Below, piece by piece: positions 1 through 11,022 of a DNA stretch of 64,000 nt. The DNA is from Circinella minor (lineage: Eukaryota; Mucoromycota; Mucoromycetes; Mucorales; Lichtheimiaceae): assembly GCA_016758965.1 (NCBI GenBank), contig JAEPRB010000003.1:62001-126000 (forward strand), written 5' to 3'. Numbering within the stretch: position 1 is the stretch's first letter; each line of letters begins with the position of its first letter. The notes under the pieces were generated by a model, which was given only the letters and a program-made list of their open reading frames with translations, was not told the DNA's origin and made no database searches. The position numbers were made by a program, and so were the translations under genes.

Positions 1-133
1 ACGCAAAGGAAAAGTGAATTTTATGTTAAAACATTATTATTTTTTATAATTATAATTATGAGAAATAATAGGTAATAGGTATGAAATTATATAAAGTTAT
101 ATGTGTATGATAAACGATTATATGGCTTGTTAT

Positions 134-1017
134 TTATTCGCCATCGCTACAAGTATTATTATTGTTTGGATGACGACGATTATGGTGTCGGTGATGATGA
201 TGGTGATTATTTCGTGCTCTCCCTTCATATTGACATAGAGTAACTACAGTTCTATTCCCCACGCTCAGTGTCAAATTAGCTGTAGTTGTAGATTGATTAT
301 TATTAGGTCGTGTCATAGTAACAAAGCGAGGCATTTTCCGATAGTCCAAATCAAGACTAATATTGGCTGCTGCTTGTAAATGTTCAATCCATGATACCAT
401 ATCTGTTGTATTTATTAACCGCATTAAAAATTGGTCTCCTGTTGATGGTGCCCGAAGACGAAGTACATTGGGTTTATTAGAAAACTCGGGTGCCAGCCCC
501 GCTTCAACACGTTGCATTGAAAGGGTATACAATGGTGTTGTTTTATCTTTATTTTTATACATGTGTAATACTGTTCCCCAGAGTCGTATAAAATATTTTC
601 TGCATATATTTAACATTCATTAGTATGTGACAATTGCATAAATGAATATATCATTTTCTTTTCTTTTTACCTCCAGCGTATTCGTTTCGATGACAATGTT
701 TGAAATCCAGATTCTTGTTTTACTTTAACATAACCCATTTTATAAACTGTACACGTGTAGGGAGGAAGCAATTCATCCATAAGGGTTTCTTCATCTTCTT
801 CTTGTTGTAGTAGCTGATCATTATTATTATTATTATTGTCTATATTAGTTTTATGAGATTGATTTATGCATGTAGAATCTGTTGTTGGTGTTGTTAAAAG
901 ATCGTCTTGGCAATGATTATGCCGATGGTGGTGTTGATATAGAGGAAGTTTTTCTTTGATCATATTTGTATACGGGGATACAAGCGGCAATCCATTTTGT
1001 TTTGAGAACCCAACCAT
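134..1017 (-). CDS. PH-domain protein, 2 exons, 270 aa
   Basis: The gene has two exons: 1017-671 and 599-134. The intron has a GTAAAAAG donor and an ATATGCAG acceptor, and the join restores the reading frame (W-R-K-Y-F). Residues about 85-210 read as a pleckstrin-homology domain: a first strand around YKMGYVKVK, then RWRKYFIRLWGTVLHMY, a stretch with LRLRAPSTGDQFLM, and a closing helix with the conserved Trp in VSWIEHLQAAANIS. The segment SLDLDYRKMPRF after the helix resembles a motif of fungal PH-only proteins. PH domains bind phosphoinositides or protein partners, so a membrane-adaptor role is likely. The N-terminus is His/Asn/Gln-rich and the C-terminus ends in a His-rich tract. The ligand cannot be told from sequence. 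I chose the start at the first ATG, which leaves a short leader before the domain. Confidence 0.8.
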
Positions 1018-1870
1018 TCAATAATTTATAGTAATAATAGTCTAGTAATGAAAATGATAAAAACAGAAAAATAATTTAAGAGAATAATACAAAATGTCAC
1101 AACAATATATGGTATATTCAAAAAAAAAAATATTATCACAACCACCGGGGCATTTTTATATGCATGTATATATGTATATATATATAAATAATCTCTCTTT
1201 ATTTTAGAGCAGGGGACTCATAACTTCTTTATTTAAACATTTCGATTTCTATTATTTCATTACTATAATTGTCACCCCCACGTTTATCTAAAAAAAATGG
1301 TGTAAAGCTTCGGGAGTGGAAAAAAATACCCATAGTTTAAAAGTTTAAAGCCATTTTCTAGATATTTCCATTTTCTAAAACACGGCGATACATCTTGCCC
1401 ATTCATAGTATTGTTCTAAAAACTTGTTGTTTATGCATTGAAAGTTATTGTCGCTATGTTACTCTGTTGCTATGTCACATAGTATATTTGACAACAAAAA
1501 AAAAAAATTAAAGTTCGGAACAAGAAAAAGAAATCGACGATCTACCAAAGTGCAAGCTTAATATTTTTTGTAGAACGTGATGGTGTTTTCAGTCACGCTT
1601 AAAGGATTTCCGAGAAAAAAAACGCTCAAAAAAAAAATAGGGTGGATCAATTTCACTTGTCTTTTTTCTTCCTTTCTCCACCCTTGCTTGTTCCGCTTTC
1701 TTTTTTTTTTCTTTCTCCTGAAAAAAAAACCTCGGGAGCAACCCACTCGACGACACTTGGTTTAATTGAATTCAAACTATTCCATTGTATGTGTGTCTGT
1801 GTTCTCTTTTCCTATTATTGCTAAAGTAAAAACTTCACTTCACAACTCTAAATAAAGTCCAGACAACGCC
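1018..1870. other. intergenic, divergent promoter region
   Basis: This lies between two divergently oriented genes, so both promoters should sit here. It is AT-rich with poly-A/T runs, and pyrimidine-rich stretches around 1650-1720 precede the downstream start. I see no RNA gene or repeat element. Confidence 0.5.
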
Positions 1871-4037
1871 ATGGGCAGCGAGAAGGAACATTCCACGGCT
1901 ACAGTGGATCGCCACTGCGCTGACATGGAAGATAATGAATCAACTACATCGAATTCAAGTAATGGAAGCCTTTGTGAGTAAAACTCAAAAATCAATATAT
2001 ACAAATATGAGTATATGTATATGTAGGGGCAGTAAAAATAACAAGAAAAGTGTACAAACAAAACAAGAGAATAAGTTCGAGTAACATCAAATGTCAACTG
2101 ATTTATCCACGTGTGGACTAACTTTTATATACTTATAAACTATTAGTTCATCCACATACTTTAACCGCTCTTGCACTTTTATTGGGATGGTTATTTTATG
2201 CTGCGGTTCGTAATACCAACTATTATGAAAATACAGAAACCAGTGTCAAGTTGGGCATCTCAGCAGCTACGGGATGTTTTATTTTTATTGGTATGCTTCA
2301 ATTTCGTGATGGTCCGTTTATTCGACCTAGTATACCTTTTTGGCGTGCAGTGTTAAGTTTAAGTGTTTTATATCAAATGCTTCTTGTCTTTTTATTGTTT
2401 CTGGTAAATGTTCTTTTTTTTTTTTTGGCTTGAAGGGGAGACGCTAGACGGAATGAAGTTGTAAAGGATGATTTGTCTTTTTTGACACGTAAATTTAGTT
2501 TTGTGTTACTGATATATTAAACATGTATTTTTTTTGTGATACACATACAAAATCATGATTGATTTTATGTATATAGAACAAGGATGAAGCTCGTAGATTT
2601 ATGGTTTATTTTGATCCACAGTTAGGTGAACAACTCCCAGAAAGATCATATGCTGATCAATGTGATTTGAGTTTGGAAACATTTAAGGTTAGTTTTTTAA
2701 CTTTTGAATGTGTATTAAGAATTTAGAGGAACAAATGGATACAGGAAATTGCTGAAAAAAGAGTGGGTATACTTATATATGGTTAATGTGAAGGAAAAAT
2801 GATTGACAAATGATTAAATGTGCATTTGTTTTTTTTAGAATCAAATTGATATTTTTGTTCTTGCTCATGTTGTGGGATGGTATGGAAAAGCTATTATTTT
2901 ACGTGATTATTGGCTCTGTTGGATTTTGTCTGTTACATTTGAATTTTGTGAGTATTCATTAGAACACCAACTTAATAACTTTGCTGAATGTTGGTGGGAT
3001 CATGTAAGTATATTTTAATACCAGAGGATTTGATACATGATGATTGTTAAAAGGAAGGTTGAATTACTTTTAATTAACGAATCTGTTAATGTTTATGATA
3101 ATTAAATTAGTGGATTCTTGACGTACTGGTATGTAACTGGGGCGGTATTTATCTTGGTATGAAGACATGTCAGTACTTTGAAATGAAGGTAAGATTTTAT
3201 AATACACATCAGTTTTTCAAAAGGTAAATATATATCTCATGAAATTAAAATGGTATATATCATTTCATAAAATATATAGCAATACTCTTGGTCTGGTTTC
3301 CGTCAAATTAAATCTTTACGGGGTAAAGCCAAGCGAGCTGTACAGCAATTCACCCCTCATGATTGGACTCGATTTGAATGGAAAACATTAAGTAACCCCA
3401 AGAATTACTTTGGCGTTATTGGTTTAATGATTATCGTAAGTCTTTATATATATTCTCTTATGATATTATTTTTTTTTGTCTTTGCTTATCTTGACATTTT
3501 TTCGTATTGACGTAATTAAAATAACACGCATTTATATAATTAGGCATTACAATGTGAACTTAATTGTTTCTATCTGAAATATTTGTTATGGGTTCCACCA
3601 GAGCATCCACTTAATACTTACCGTCTTATTTTGATGTTCTTGTGCGCACTACCAGCGGCACGAGATCTTTACCAGTATTTGATGGATAGGTAAAAGAAAA
3701 CTAGTTAAAAAGTTTGACGCGGCGCTTTGAATAAAAAAACAAATATGGCTATTTTTTCTATTACTAACCTGTATAATTTTACTTTATTTTTTTTTCTGTC
3801 TATAGTGGTGACACCAAATTAGGCGCACATGCTTGGTTAATGATATGTAATATCATGACAGAAACTATCATTTGTTTGAAATTTTCAGAAAATGAATTCC
3901 ATGTTCCAGCTCCTATGGTCGTCAAGGTAGCATGGTCTGCTGTGGCTTTTATTGTACTTATTGCATTCCCACTTTGGAGATTCGTTATTAACCCTCCAAC
4001 TCGATCTATTCAACTATCTGAAGATAAGACTGAGTAA
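1871..4037 (+). CDS. phosphatidylserine synthase, base-exchange (PTDSS) type, 415 aa
   Basis: Eight exons: 1871-1973, 2147-2403, 2577-2687, 2839-3003, 3111-3188, 3280-3435, 3544-3689 and 3806-4037. All junctions are GT-AG and in phase; intron 1 has a clear GGACTAAC branch point. The protein is a multi-pass membrane protein of the PSS family (PF03034 type). This family exchanges serine for the head group of phosphatidylcholine or phosphatidylethanolamine, normally in the ER. Recognisable family stretches include [20 protein letters not shown] and the following [20 protein letters not shown] (about residues 180-232), the [15 protein letters not shown] stretch in exon 6, and [20 protein letters not shown] in exon 7. 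The length is close to that of animal PTDSS1/2. It is not related to the CDP-DAG-dependent Cho1 enzyme used by yeasts. The start ATG at 1871 opens a short acidic N-terminus. A decayed ABC transporter follows on the same strand. Confidence 0.92.
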
Positions 4038-4234
4038 TCTCTCTCTCGTCCTTTTAGAAAAAAGAGACACATTGGTGATTCTTACCTTATCATTCCAAGT
4101 ATCATTGTTTCTATTTTATCATTCATTCAGTTCATTTATTATTTCTTCAATTATATATCATATTTAAACTTCTCTTCTTTCCCCTTTTTTAACTTCTTAC
4201 ATAAATAATAACCTCTCTCTCTCTCTGCTTAACT

Positions 4235-4266
<32 letters not shown>

Positions 4267-4617
4267 CACATGGTAATTATAGATTTTACATTATTCGTAT
4301 TTAGTATCTCCTTTTTATTTTCAACATAGTACTCTATTATCATTCTCCCCATTTTTTCTTCCTTTCTTTCTTTATTGGTTAGCAGAAAAATTTTATCATC
4401 AATGAAGTAATATTTAGCCTTTGTTGCTCCATATCAATTACATCCTCTCTTTTTTTTCTTGTCCGATAACACGAGCGAAAAAACCACAATCTTTTATTTA
4501 TCCACTGTTTCTAACAATTTAAAGTTTAAAGTTCGGATCATCCTAAGAATTTTCTTTTTTTAATACTTCTTTAGATAAATTCAGGAACAGCGCAGTAACA
4601 ATTTTTTTTATTATTCT
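4038..4617. other. 3' flank of the PS synthase gene, AT repeat
   Basis: AT-rich sequence with CT-rich blocks and an (AT)n run at about 4236-4261. No gene is visible before the ABC relic begins. Confidence 0.5.
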
Positions 4618-6473
4618 CGACGATTGTTTCAAATGCATTGGATGCTCATACGTACTGTGAAGTATTATTACGAACATTGTCTTACAGTGCTGGTGGATTT
4701 CTACAGGACCGAGTCGTTATCTTGGTTATCCATTATGTGAACTTTTGCACCAAGGAAGCTGAGTATGTTGTTGCTCTCAGTGATGGAAAAGTTTAAGATG
4801 TTGGTAAACGATAAGATGTTATTACAACTGGTGGAAATTACACTTTCAGATGGTGGCGACAATGAAAATTTAACAACGACGACGACCGCTGTTTTTGCGA
4901 CTACAGTAAGATGATTAACCAAGAAAAAGAAACGCAGCAGTAGTAGCACAGCTCAAAAAATAATGATGGTGCAACAAGAGGTATTGGTGGTAAGCTAGTA
5001 AAAAAAAAAGAAAACCGCGCGAAGAGGTGTTTTATGGAATATGGATGCTGTATATTTCAATACATCAAGAGAATTTCCATTCTGAATTGCAGTGTAGATT
5101 TTATTTGGACTTACTCAAGCTGCCATAATGTCTCAAGGTTATTGGTTCGAGGTGTGGGCGACTCCTTCTCTTCCTCCTACTGCTGCAAATAAGGACACCA
5201 GCAGCTTGTCTATAACAACGTCATTTGTTCGTAAAGATGTTTCAACAAAACGAATACAGTGCGTGTTTTCGATTGCCAGCGTAGGTTCATTGAAGGAAAC
5301 TAAATGGAAAAATCGACACTAATAGCCGACCATATATTTGAATGTAGGATGTCATTCGATGAGCTTCCTTGTTGTATTGATATCTTGGGCGCGTTTATTG
5401 GCTATGTTATCGATGTGTGGGCTTTTGAAATCCCGTTTTTCCATTGATGCTACAGGTTTAAGCGGTTTAGCTTTATCCTATTCACTTTATTTGAATTGCT
5501 TATCAATATGTCATGTGTAAAATTAATTGCAATATCGTTGAACGTGTATAAGAATATTATTGATGTTGAACAGGAGTTAATTGGCTAGCAACAGACGCTG
5601 TCAAATTGGATCAGTTGGTGATGAAATATTTCTCCTGAGACATTGCCTGTATTGCAGGATATTTTATTCAAAAATTGACCACGAGAAAAAAAATTGGTAC
5701 TGTTGGTAGGACAGGTTCTGATAAAATATAGTTGATTAAAATATTTCCTTTTTGCAGCGATAAATGCAAAAAAGTATCTCATACAAATTTGTATATAAAA
5801 TAAATCGACTTTATCATTTTCTTTATTCTAATTTATGGAATCAACTAGCAGTTCCGTTAGCATTGGTGGGATTAATATTTCCCAACTTAGACTTTGTGAT
5901 TTACATAGTCGATTAACAATTATTCCACAAGACCTCGGACTTTTCTCAAAAACGCTACCTTTTAATATGTTGGATCTTTTCCGTGAGTTTGTAAACTCAG
6001 ATCTTTATGGTGCCTAAAAACGGCTTCATTATTCATGAAGATAACCTTGGCCAAATTACATTTGATAGTCTTGTAGTAGTGAATGGTAGCAATTGGTTAC
6101 AAGGAAAACGACAACTAGTTGTCTTGGCTCGTGCGCTTGTGAAAAAGTCGACACTCATTATTCTTAATGAGCCACGTCGTCAGTGGATTTTGATACTGAG
6201 TACAAGATGCAATAAACAACTCGGACTGAATTTGCCGAATCGTCACTTTTATGTATTGCACATCGTATTTGTAGAGTGACTGATTATGATCGAATAATTG
6301 GTTCTGGACCAAGGGTGGGTGATTGAATTCAGTAAGTACTCCATATAATTTGATGTATTACCGGAGGATAGTTTGTTTCATCAATGAGCGAATTCGCAGA
6401 ATTGTTGACAACTGCTTCAGCAGCGGGCCCATTGACCACAACAAACAAACAAACAATGACTCCTTTCATTTAG
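4618..6473 (+). pseudogene. decayed ABC transporter, subfamily C (MRP/YOR1-like), NBD1 end to C-terminus
   Basis: The order of homologous pieces follows a full-length ABCC transporter, but frames shift and stops interrupt. From about 4618, SNALDAHT (D-loop region) is followed by VILVIHYVNFCTKEAEYVVALSDGKV, the H-loop region of NBD1, then a stop. From about 5098, AAIMSQGYWFEVWA matches the start of the second membrane domain. At 5338-5500 IDATGLSGLALSYSLY matches the end of that domain; most membrane helices in between are missing. NBD2 follows. Its Walker A reads GRTGSDKI then stop at about 5706-5730, against GRTGSGKST expected. The Q-loop region RLTIIPQD is near 5915. The signature is GSNWLQGKRQ instead of GSNFSQGQRQ, Walker B is LIILNEP instead of LIILDEA, and the H-loop region is shifted. 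The C-terminus MSEFAELLTTASAAG ends at the TAG at 6471. It cannot encode a working pump. Confidence 0.85.
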
Positions 6474-6707
6474 AATGATTACCCTTTCCTCCTTTTATTT
6501 TTCACTGTTCCCCTTAATGAAACGTCGCTTTTTTCTTTTTTGTCATTAGATATCAAGCAATCATCAATAGATACTATTCGTCCGTCTCTTTTTATAATTT
6601 TATAAAGAAAAAACAAATACTGCATACCACTGACTATATTATATATATTATTTACAGCAAAGAAAGGGAAAAGAGAGAGAAAAAAAATATTTAGTCTAAG
6701 CTTATTA

Positions 6708-7386
6708 TTATTGCCATGTCATTGTTGAATGATTAACTAATAACGATCCATGACTTTTCCAATTATTTTGCTCAAAGGTAGAAGAACGTTTAAATTGTCT
6801 GTCAAGTAAAATAGACGATGGTATTTGAACAGCAGTTGTGAGATCTTCTTCATCGGTGGAATCTGTTTCTTCCACCATCATGATTTGTTCAGAAGAATGT
6901 GATTTTTCTTGGTGATGGTTTTGTTGCTGTGCTTTGTTATTGTATTGCTGCTGTTGCTGTGGTGCTGGGGGCTGAAGCCACAAAGCATTTGGGGAAATAG
7001 GTGGTCGATAATCAGGTGAAGCATAAGTAATGGATGGCATCAAAGTAAGCTCTTTATCTTCTTTGTCGGAGATGATTGATTGAACCGTGGATGATACAAT
7101 GTTGTCATTGAAGCGCTTATATGTAGGCCACTATAACAGAAAATAAAAGGAACATAAATTAATAATTATTATTATGATAATAATAACATGTACTAAATTA
7201 TATTTTGAACGTACCTCTTCCTTGATTTCTTCATCATCGTCACTGAATCTGCGTTTGACGAATGCTAAAGAGTATATATTATCAGCTGCATGTTAAGAAA
7301 AGAGCCCCAATGACCATAGATCGCTTATAATTAATTTAATAAAGAACTAAACAAAACAATATACCTGTTGTATTGTTTAATGGCAT
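6708..7386 (-). CDS. small disordered Gln-rich protein, 164 aa, unknown function
   Basis: Three exons: 7386-7365, 7264-7215 and 7130-6708, joined in phase with good GT-AG sites (acceptor TTATAG before exon 3). The product has an N-terminal basic/acidic stretch (FVKRRFSDDDEEIKEEWPTYKRF), then a proline-rich part with YASPDYRPPISPNALW, a poly-Gln/Asn/His middle, an acidic ETDSTDEED patch and a Ser-rich tail. There is no membrane segment and I recognise no domain. KRR and YKR could be nuclear signals, but this is only suggestive. It overlaps no other gene and ends about 230 bases past the ABC relic. I do not recognise the family. Confidence 0.65.
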
Positions 7387-8661
7387 TCTTGTAATAATAA
7401 AAAGGGTAGAAAAGAAAGAAGAAAGAAATGGGAAAAGCAATGAGAAATCTGGCCCTTTTTTTAAATGGTTTTGAATACGGTTAAGAGATCAAATACGCGT
7501 GTGTGAACGCGCTTAATATTTTCCATATAATAATTATATCAAACCTTGCTTAACAAAGGAGAAGTCACCACCCACATTTTAGCATTATCACCACCCACAT
7601 AATAAAAAGTTATTTTTTTGAACCTTACGTACGTATCGGACGAACGGGAAACAATGGTGCTTAACTCCCCTGACTTTTCTTACACCACTACACATTCACA
7701 CTCACATTATAATACAAAAAAAAAAAAATATGATGAAACACGTGCATCAGATTTTATTATTTTGTTTTTATAGCCTTACATCCCACGTAATAATAAAGAA
7801 CATATGCAAATAGTGTCATTCATTTTCGTGTAAAAAAAAGTACTGCTTTGTTGCCTTTCTTGTTTGCTTAATTTTGATCGATGGAAATCATATGCATAAA
7901 ACATTTAAAGGAAAACTTGTTTTTTTTTTTGTTATTATTAGTTTCTGGTCGACTGGATTATTATATTACAACAAACTGATCATCGCTCTGCATTTCGTTT
8001 TGTTGAAAAAGGTTTGATGAGACAAATAAAAATACATTGGTCATACATAATGCATGGTGCTAAAATGACACAGAAAGGTAACTTGCGTTGTCATGATTAA
8101 ATACAATGAAAATACTTCAACATAACTGTGATTACTACGTATTATCTACTATTCTTGTTTTAGTGCCAAGAAGGAGGGAAAGAAAGAATGATTATTATTA
8201 GTTAGTAAAGTATGTGAAAAGCATAAACAGAGGATAATGTATATTAATAATGTTATTGTCATTATCACCCTTTCTAATTATGAATAATGTTTGTGTGTTG
8301 GTGGAGATCGTGGTTGATCGTCGCTCTCGAATTTTGTTTCTCTCTTCCTTTTTTCTTTTTTCCAATATCCTTTTATTGTCTTTATTTTCCCAATTAGACC
8401 CCTTAACTCACACACAGTTATATATAAATATAAGTACCATAACCCCTTAAAACAAAGAATTTTCTTGTTCGTAATATGTAATTGAACAAATAGGCTTTCA
8501 GATATAACTTTTTTTTTCTAGATCTTAGTACATACGATTTGTATAAATATAAGAAATAGGAGGGACCAACCTTTTTTTTTTCTTTTTTCTCTCTATTACG
8601 TATCTATCTCTTTTTTCTTTAACTGTCCAAAAATTCTACATCAATACACAGTAAGAATAAA
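7387..8661. other. intergenic, divergent promoters
   Basis: AT-rich spacer between a minus-strand and a plus-strand gene. A near-direct repeat around CACCACCCACAT occurs at about 7566-7600. Long CT-rich tracts at 8330-8620 precede the next start. No coding trace was found. Confidence 0.45.
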
Positions 8662-9719
8662 ATGGTAGCAACAACAACACCAACACCAAGTACCTTTATT
8701 GTCCGGCCTCCTCCTCGATCATCTTCATTACGTCGACCATCTAATAACAATAACAGAAATAATAATGATAATGATATATTAACAGAAATATCACCTCGAG
8801 CTGGATGGTTATCAAAATTATCACAAGTAGCATACTCTATCGGAAACAAAAAAAGATGGCAAACTCGGTTTTTCGTGCTTTTAGATACCGAATTACGTTG
8901 TTATAAGAATGAGGTAAAAAATTATGTATTTATATTTGATCATCAACAATAATGATAATAATAATAACATTTTACGTTTTATATTTTATTATTATTATTA
9001 TTATTATTTTGTAATAGCATACTCAAACCCCATCATGTGTGATTAATTTACGTGATACATGTCAACCAGTTATTATGACATCTTCATCTTCCTCAGGTAG
9101 TCGGCCTCATTGTTTCCGTCTAGAACCTATTAGTAATGACAATGGACAAAGCAATAATAGTCGACCATTAACAATTGCTTGTCAATCGGCTAAGGAACTT
9201 TCAGATTGGGTTACTGCTATCCAATCCATTTTATATAAATTGAATAACCACCATTATAGCCAGCAAGAGATTTGCCAGCAACGAATAACAAAGAAATTCA
9301 TTCATGCAGCAGAACAGCACCAACAGCAGCAACAACGAAATAGTAATGATGAAGAATCAATATCTCGACGACGAGGAGTTCTATTACCCCCATTGATGGT
9401 TCATCCATTAGATGAAATACCGACAAATGTTATTGTTCAGTCGCCTGTATTATCTGATACTACTATTAGTGAAGATGATGATGAAGAAGATATCATTGCT
9501 GAACAAGAAGAAGCGAAAATTACATTTGTTGCTGGTCAACGATATATGATGAAAGATAATAACAATAACAACGATGATGATGATAATGATACTGTTACTA
9601 CTTCTTTAACGAGGAATGCTAATACATCAACGAGTCCTACTGGTACAGATCGACGAAAACTTTCTGCTTATTCACCAACATATCTACTTTATCAAGAACG
9701 GTTCCATTTGTTTAATTAA
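8662..9719 (+). CDS. PH-domain protein, 2 exons, 317 aa
   Basis: Exons 8662-8913 and 9018-9719, with donor GAG/GTAAAA and acceptor GTAATAG, join in phase. Residues about 45-200 form a pleckstrin-homology domain: AGWLSKLSQ opens it, KRWQTRFFVLLDTELRCYKNE supplies strands 2-4, HCFRLEP lies in the middle, and the final helix is SAKELSDWVTAIQSIL with the invariant Trp. A Ser-rich loop is inserted between the strands. The rest is low complexity: poly-Gln near residue 225, an acidic EDDDEED patch and Asn/Asp runs. The C-terminus YSPTYLLYQERFHLFN might be a short docking motif, which is inference. A membrane or signalling adaptor is likely; the ligand is unknown. The CT-rich leader and the single ATG at 8662 support the start. 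Confidence 0.85.
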
Positions 9720-10128
9720 TTAATGTACATTTTTTCCCCCAAACTTTATATTTCCTGTAATATTTTTTTTTTCTTTCCCTATTTTTATTTGTATACATTT
9801 TCCCCCCTTTCTCCATATGAAATTTTTCCCAAGAGAATTTTTTTCTTTAATTTATTAGATAACTATTAGTAATACAATTATCTTATTAGCTACAAATTGT
9901 TATTAATGGAAAAGGGAATATAACGTTATATTATTAACTATATAGAAAAATTGAAGTTTAAACGTGAGAAAGAAATATTATATAGACAAAATAAAAGTGA
10001 TTTTTTTTTCTTTAGAAAAAAAAAAGGCTTAAGCGAAAGAAATATATACAAAAGTCAAGGTGTTAAAATTATTGTAAATGACTATGTTCTGGTTGTTGTG
10101 ATTATTAGTGTAAATATGAATGTTTCCA
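9720..10128. other. intergenic between convergent genes
   Basis: Short AT-rich spacer containing the 3' ends of two converging genes. No further feature is seen. Confidence 0.5.
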
Positions 10129-11022
10129 TTAACGATCAAATTCAAATTCATCATCTCCTTCATCAGCTGAGGTATATTGTTCAAGATGAGGTATTATGTC
10201 GCTATTATCGCCTCCATTTTCATATGCTTTCGCCCACCAAATAAGTTTTGATGGTTCTTCAACGGTCAAATTATAATTTAAAAAATGAAGTAGTTCTAGT
10301 TCCATACGTGCCATGATTGGTTGCTGTTGTTTGTTTGCGGGATCAATTGCTCCTTTTGGTATACCCAAAGATGTAGAAGATGGTTCGTCTGGTTGAAGCG
10401 GAGGTGAAGATGGTATACGGTCATTCATAATGAGTTTTAAATTATTCCCAAGGTACTTTGTTGAAACTGTATATGCAACTAAAATCAAACGAAGAGAGCA
10501 TTTAGGTGCTCCTTTGATATTCATATATAACTATTAATATTGTTTGTTATTTATGCAACATGATTAGTATATATATATATATTATAATTATTAAAAAGAA
10601 GACGTAATAAAAGAAGAAAAGTATGTTTTATATATCACTATACCTGTTTGAGTCTATCAACATAATAAATAGCTAAAAGAAGGGCAAGACCAGGACAAGA
10701 AGCTGGTATACGATGAGGAAGGCTACGCATCAAACTAACCAATTCTTCCAGTAATGTTTCATCAGGTGTCGGTTCCCAAGCATCAGCAATATATTTGGCA
10801 AGATAAACTGAAAAAAAAAGATCCTTTGTTTTAGTTGTCTTAGATATAATAATTACAATAAAAAAAGAAATACCGAAAAAGTATATTATTATTACCAATA
10901 CAGTGATCACTCAGAGGTTGTTTTCGATTCATTTCTACTGCTTGTAAAAATTGATATGCTTGATGAACTGTTCCTGTGTATGCATTTTCTACAAGTTTAT
11001 CTGTTGTTGGTCGATCTACCAT
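10129..11022 (-). CDS. cyclin-fold protein, Pho80/PCL-like, 230 aa
   Basis: Exons 11022-10896, 10807-10644 and 10530-10129, all in phase. The central region reads as a cyclin box of the Pho80 type. It begins around YLAKYIADAWEP, has PASCPGLALLLAIYYVDRLKQ (the PxxAxxYxxRL helix), then CSLRLILVAYTVSTKYLGN (the LxxxALxxAxKYL helix), and ends with MARMELELLHFLNYNLTV, the helix typical of this family. Such cyclins activate a CDK, in yeast Pho85. A loop of about 35 residues rich in Pro and Ser is inserted between helices 3 and 5, longer than in yeast PCLs. The acidic tail EGDDEFEFDR closes the protein. Which CDK it binds is not visible. Confidence 0.72.
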
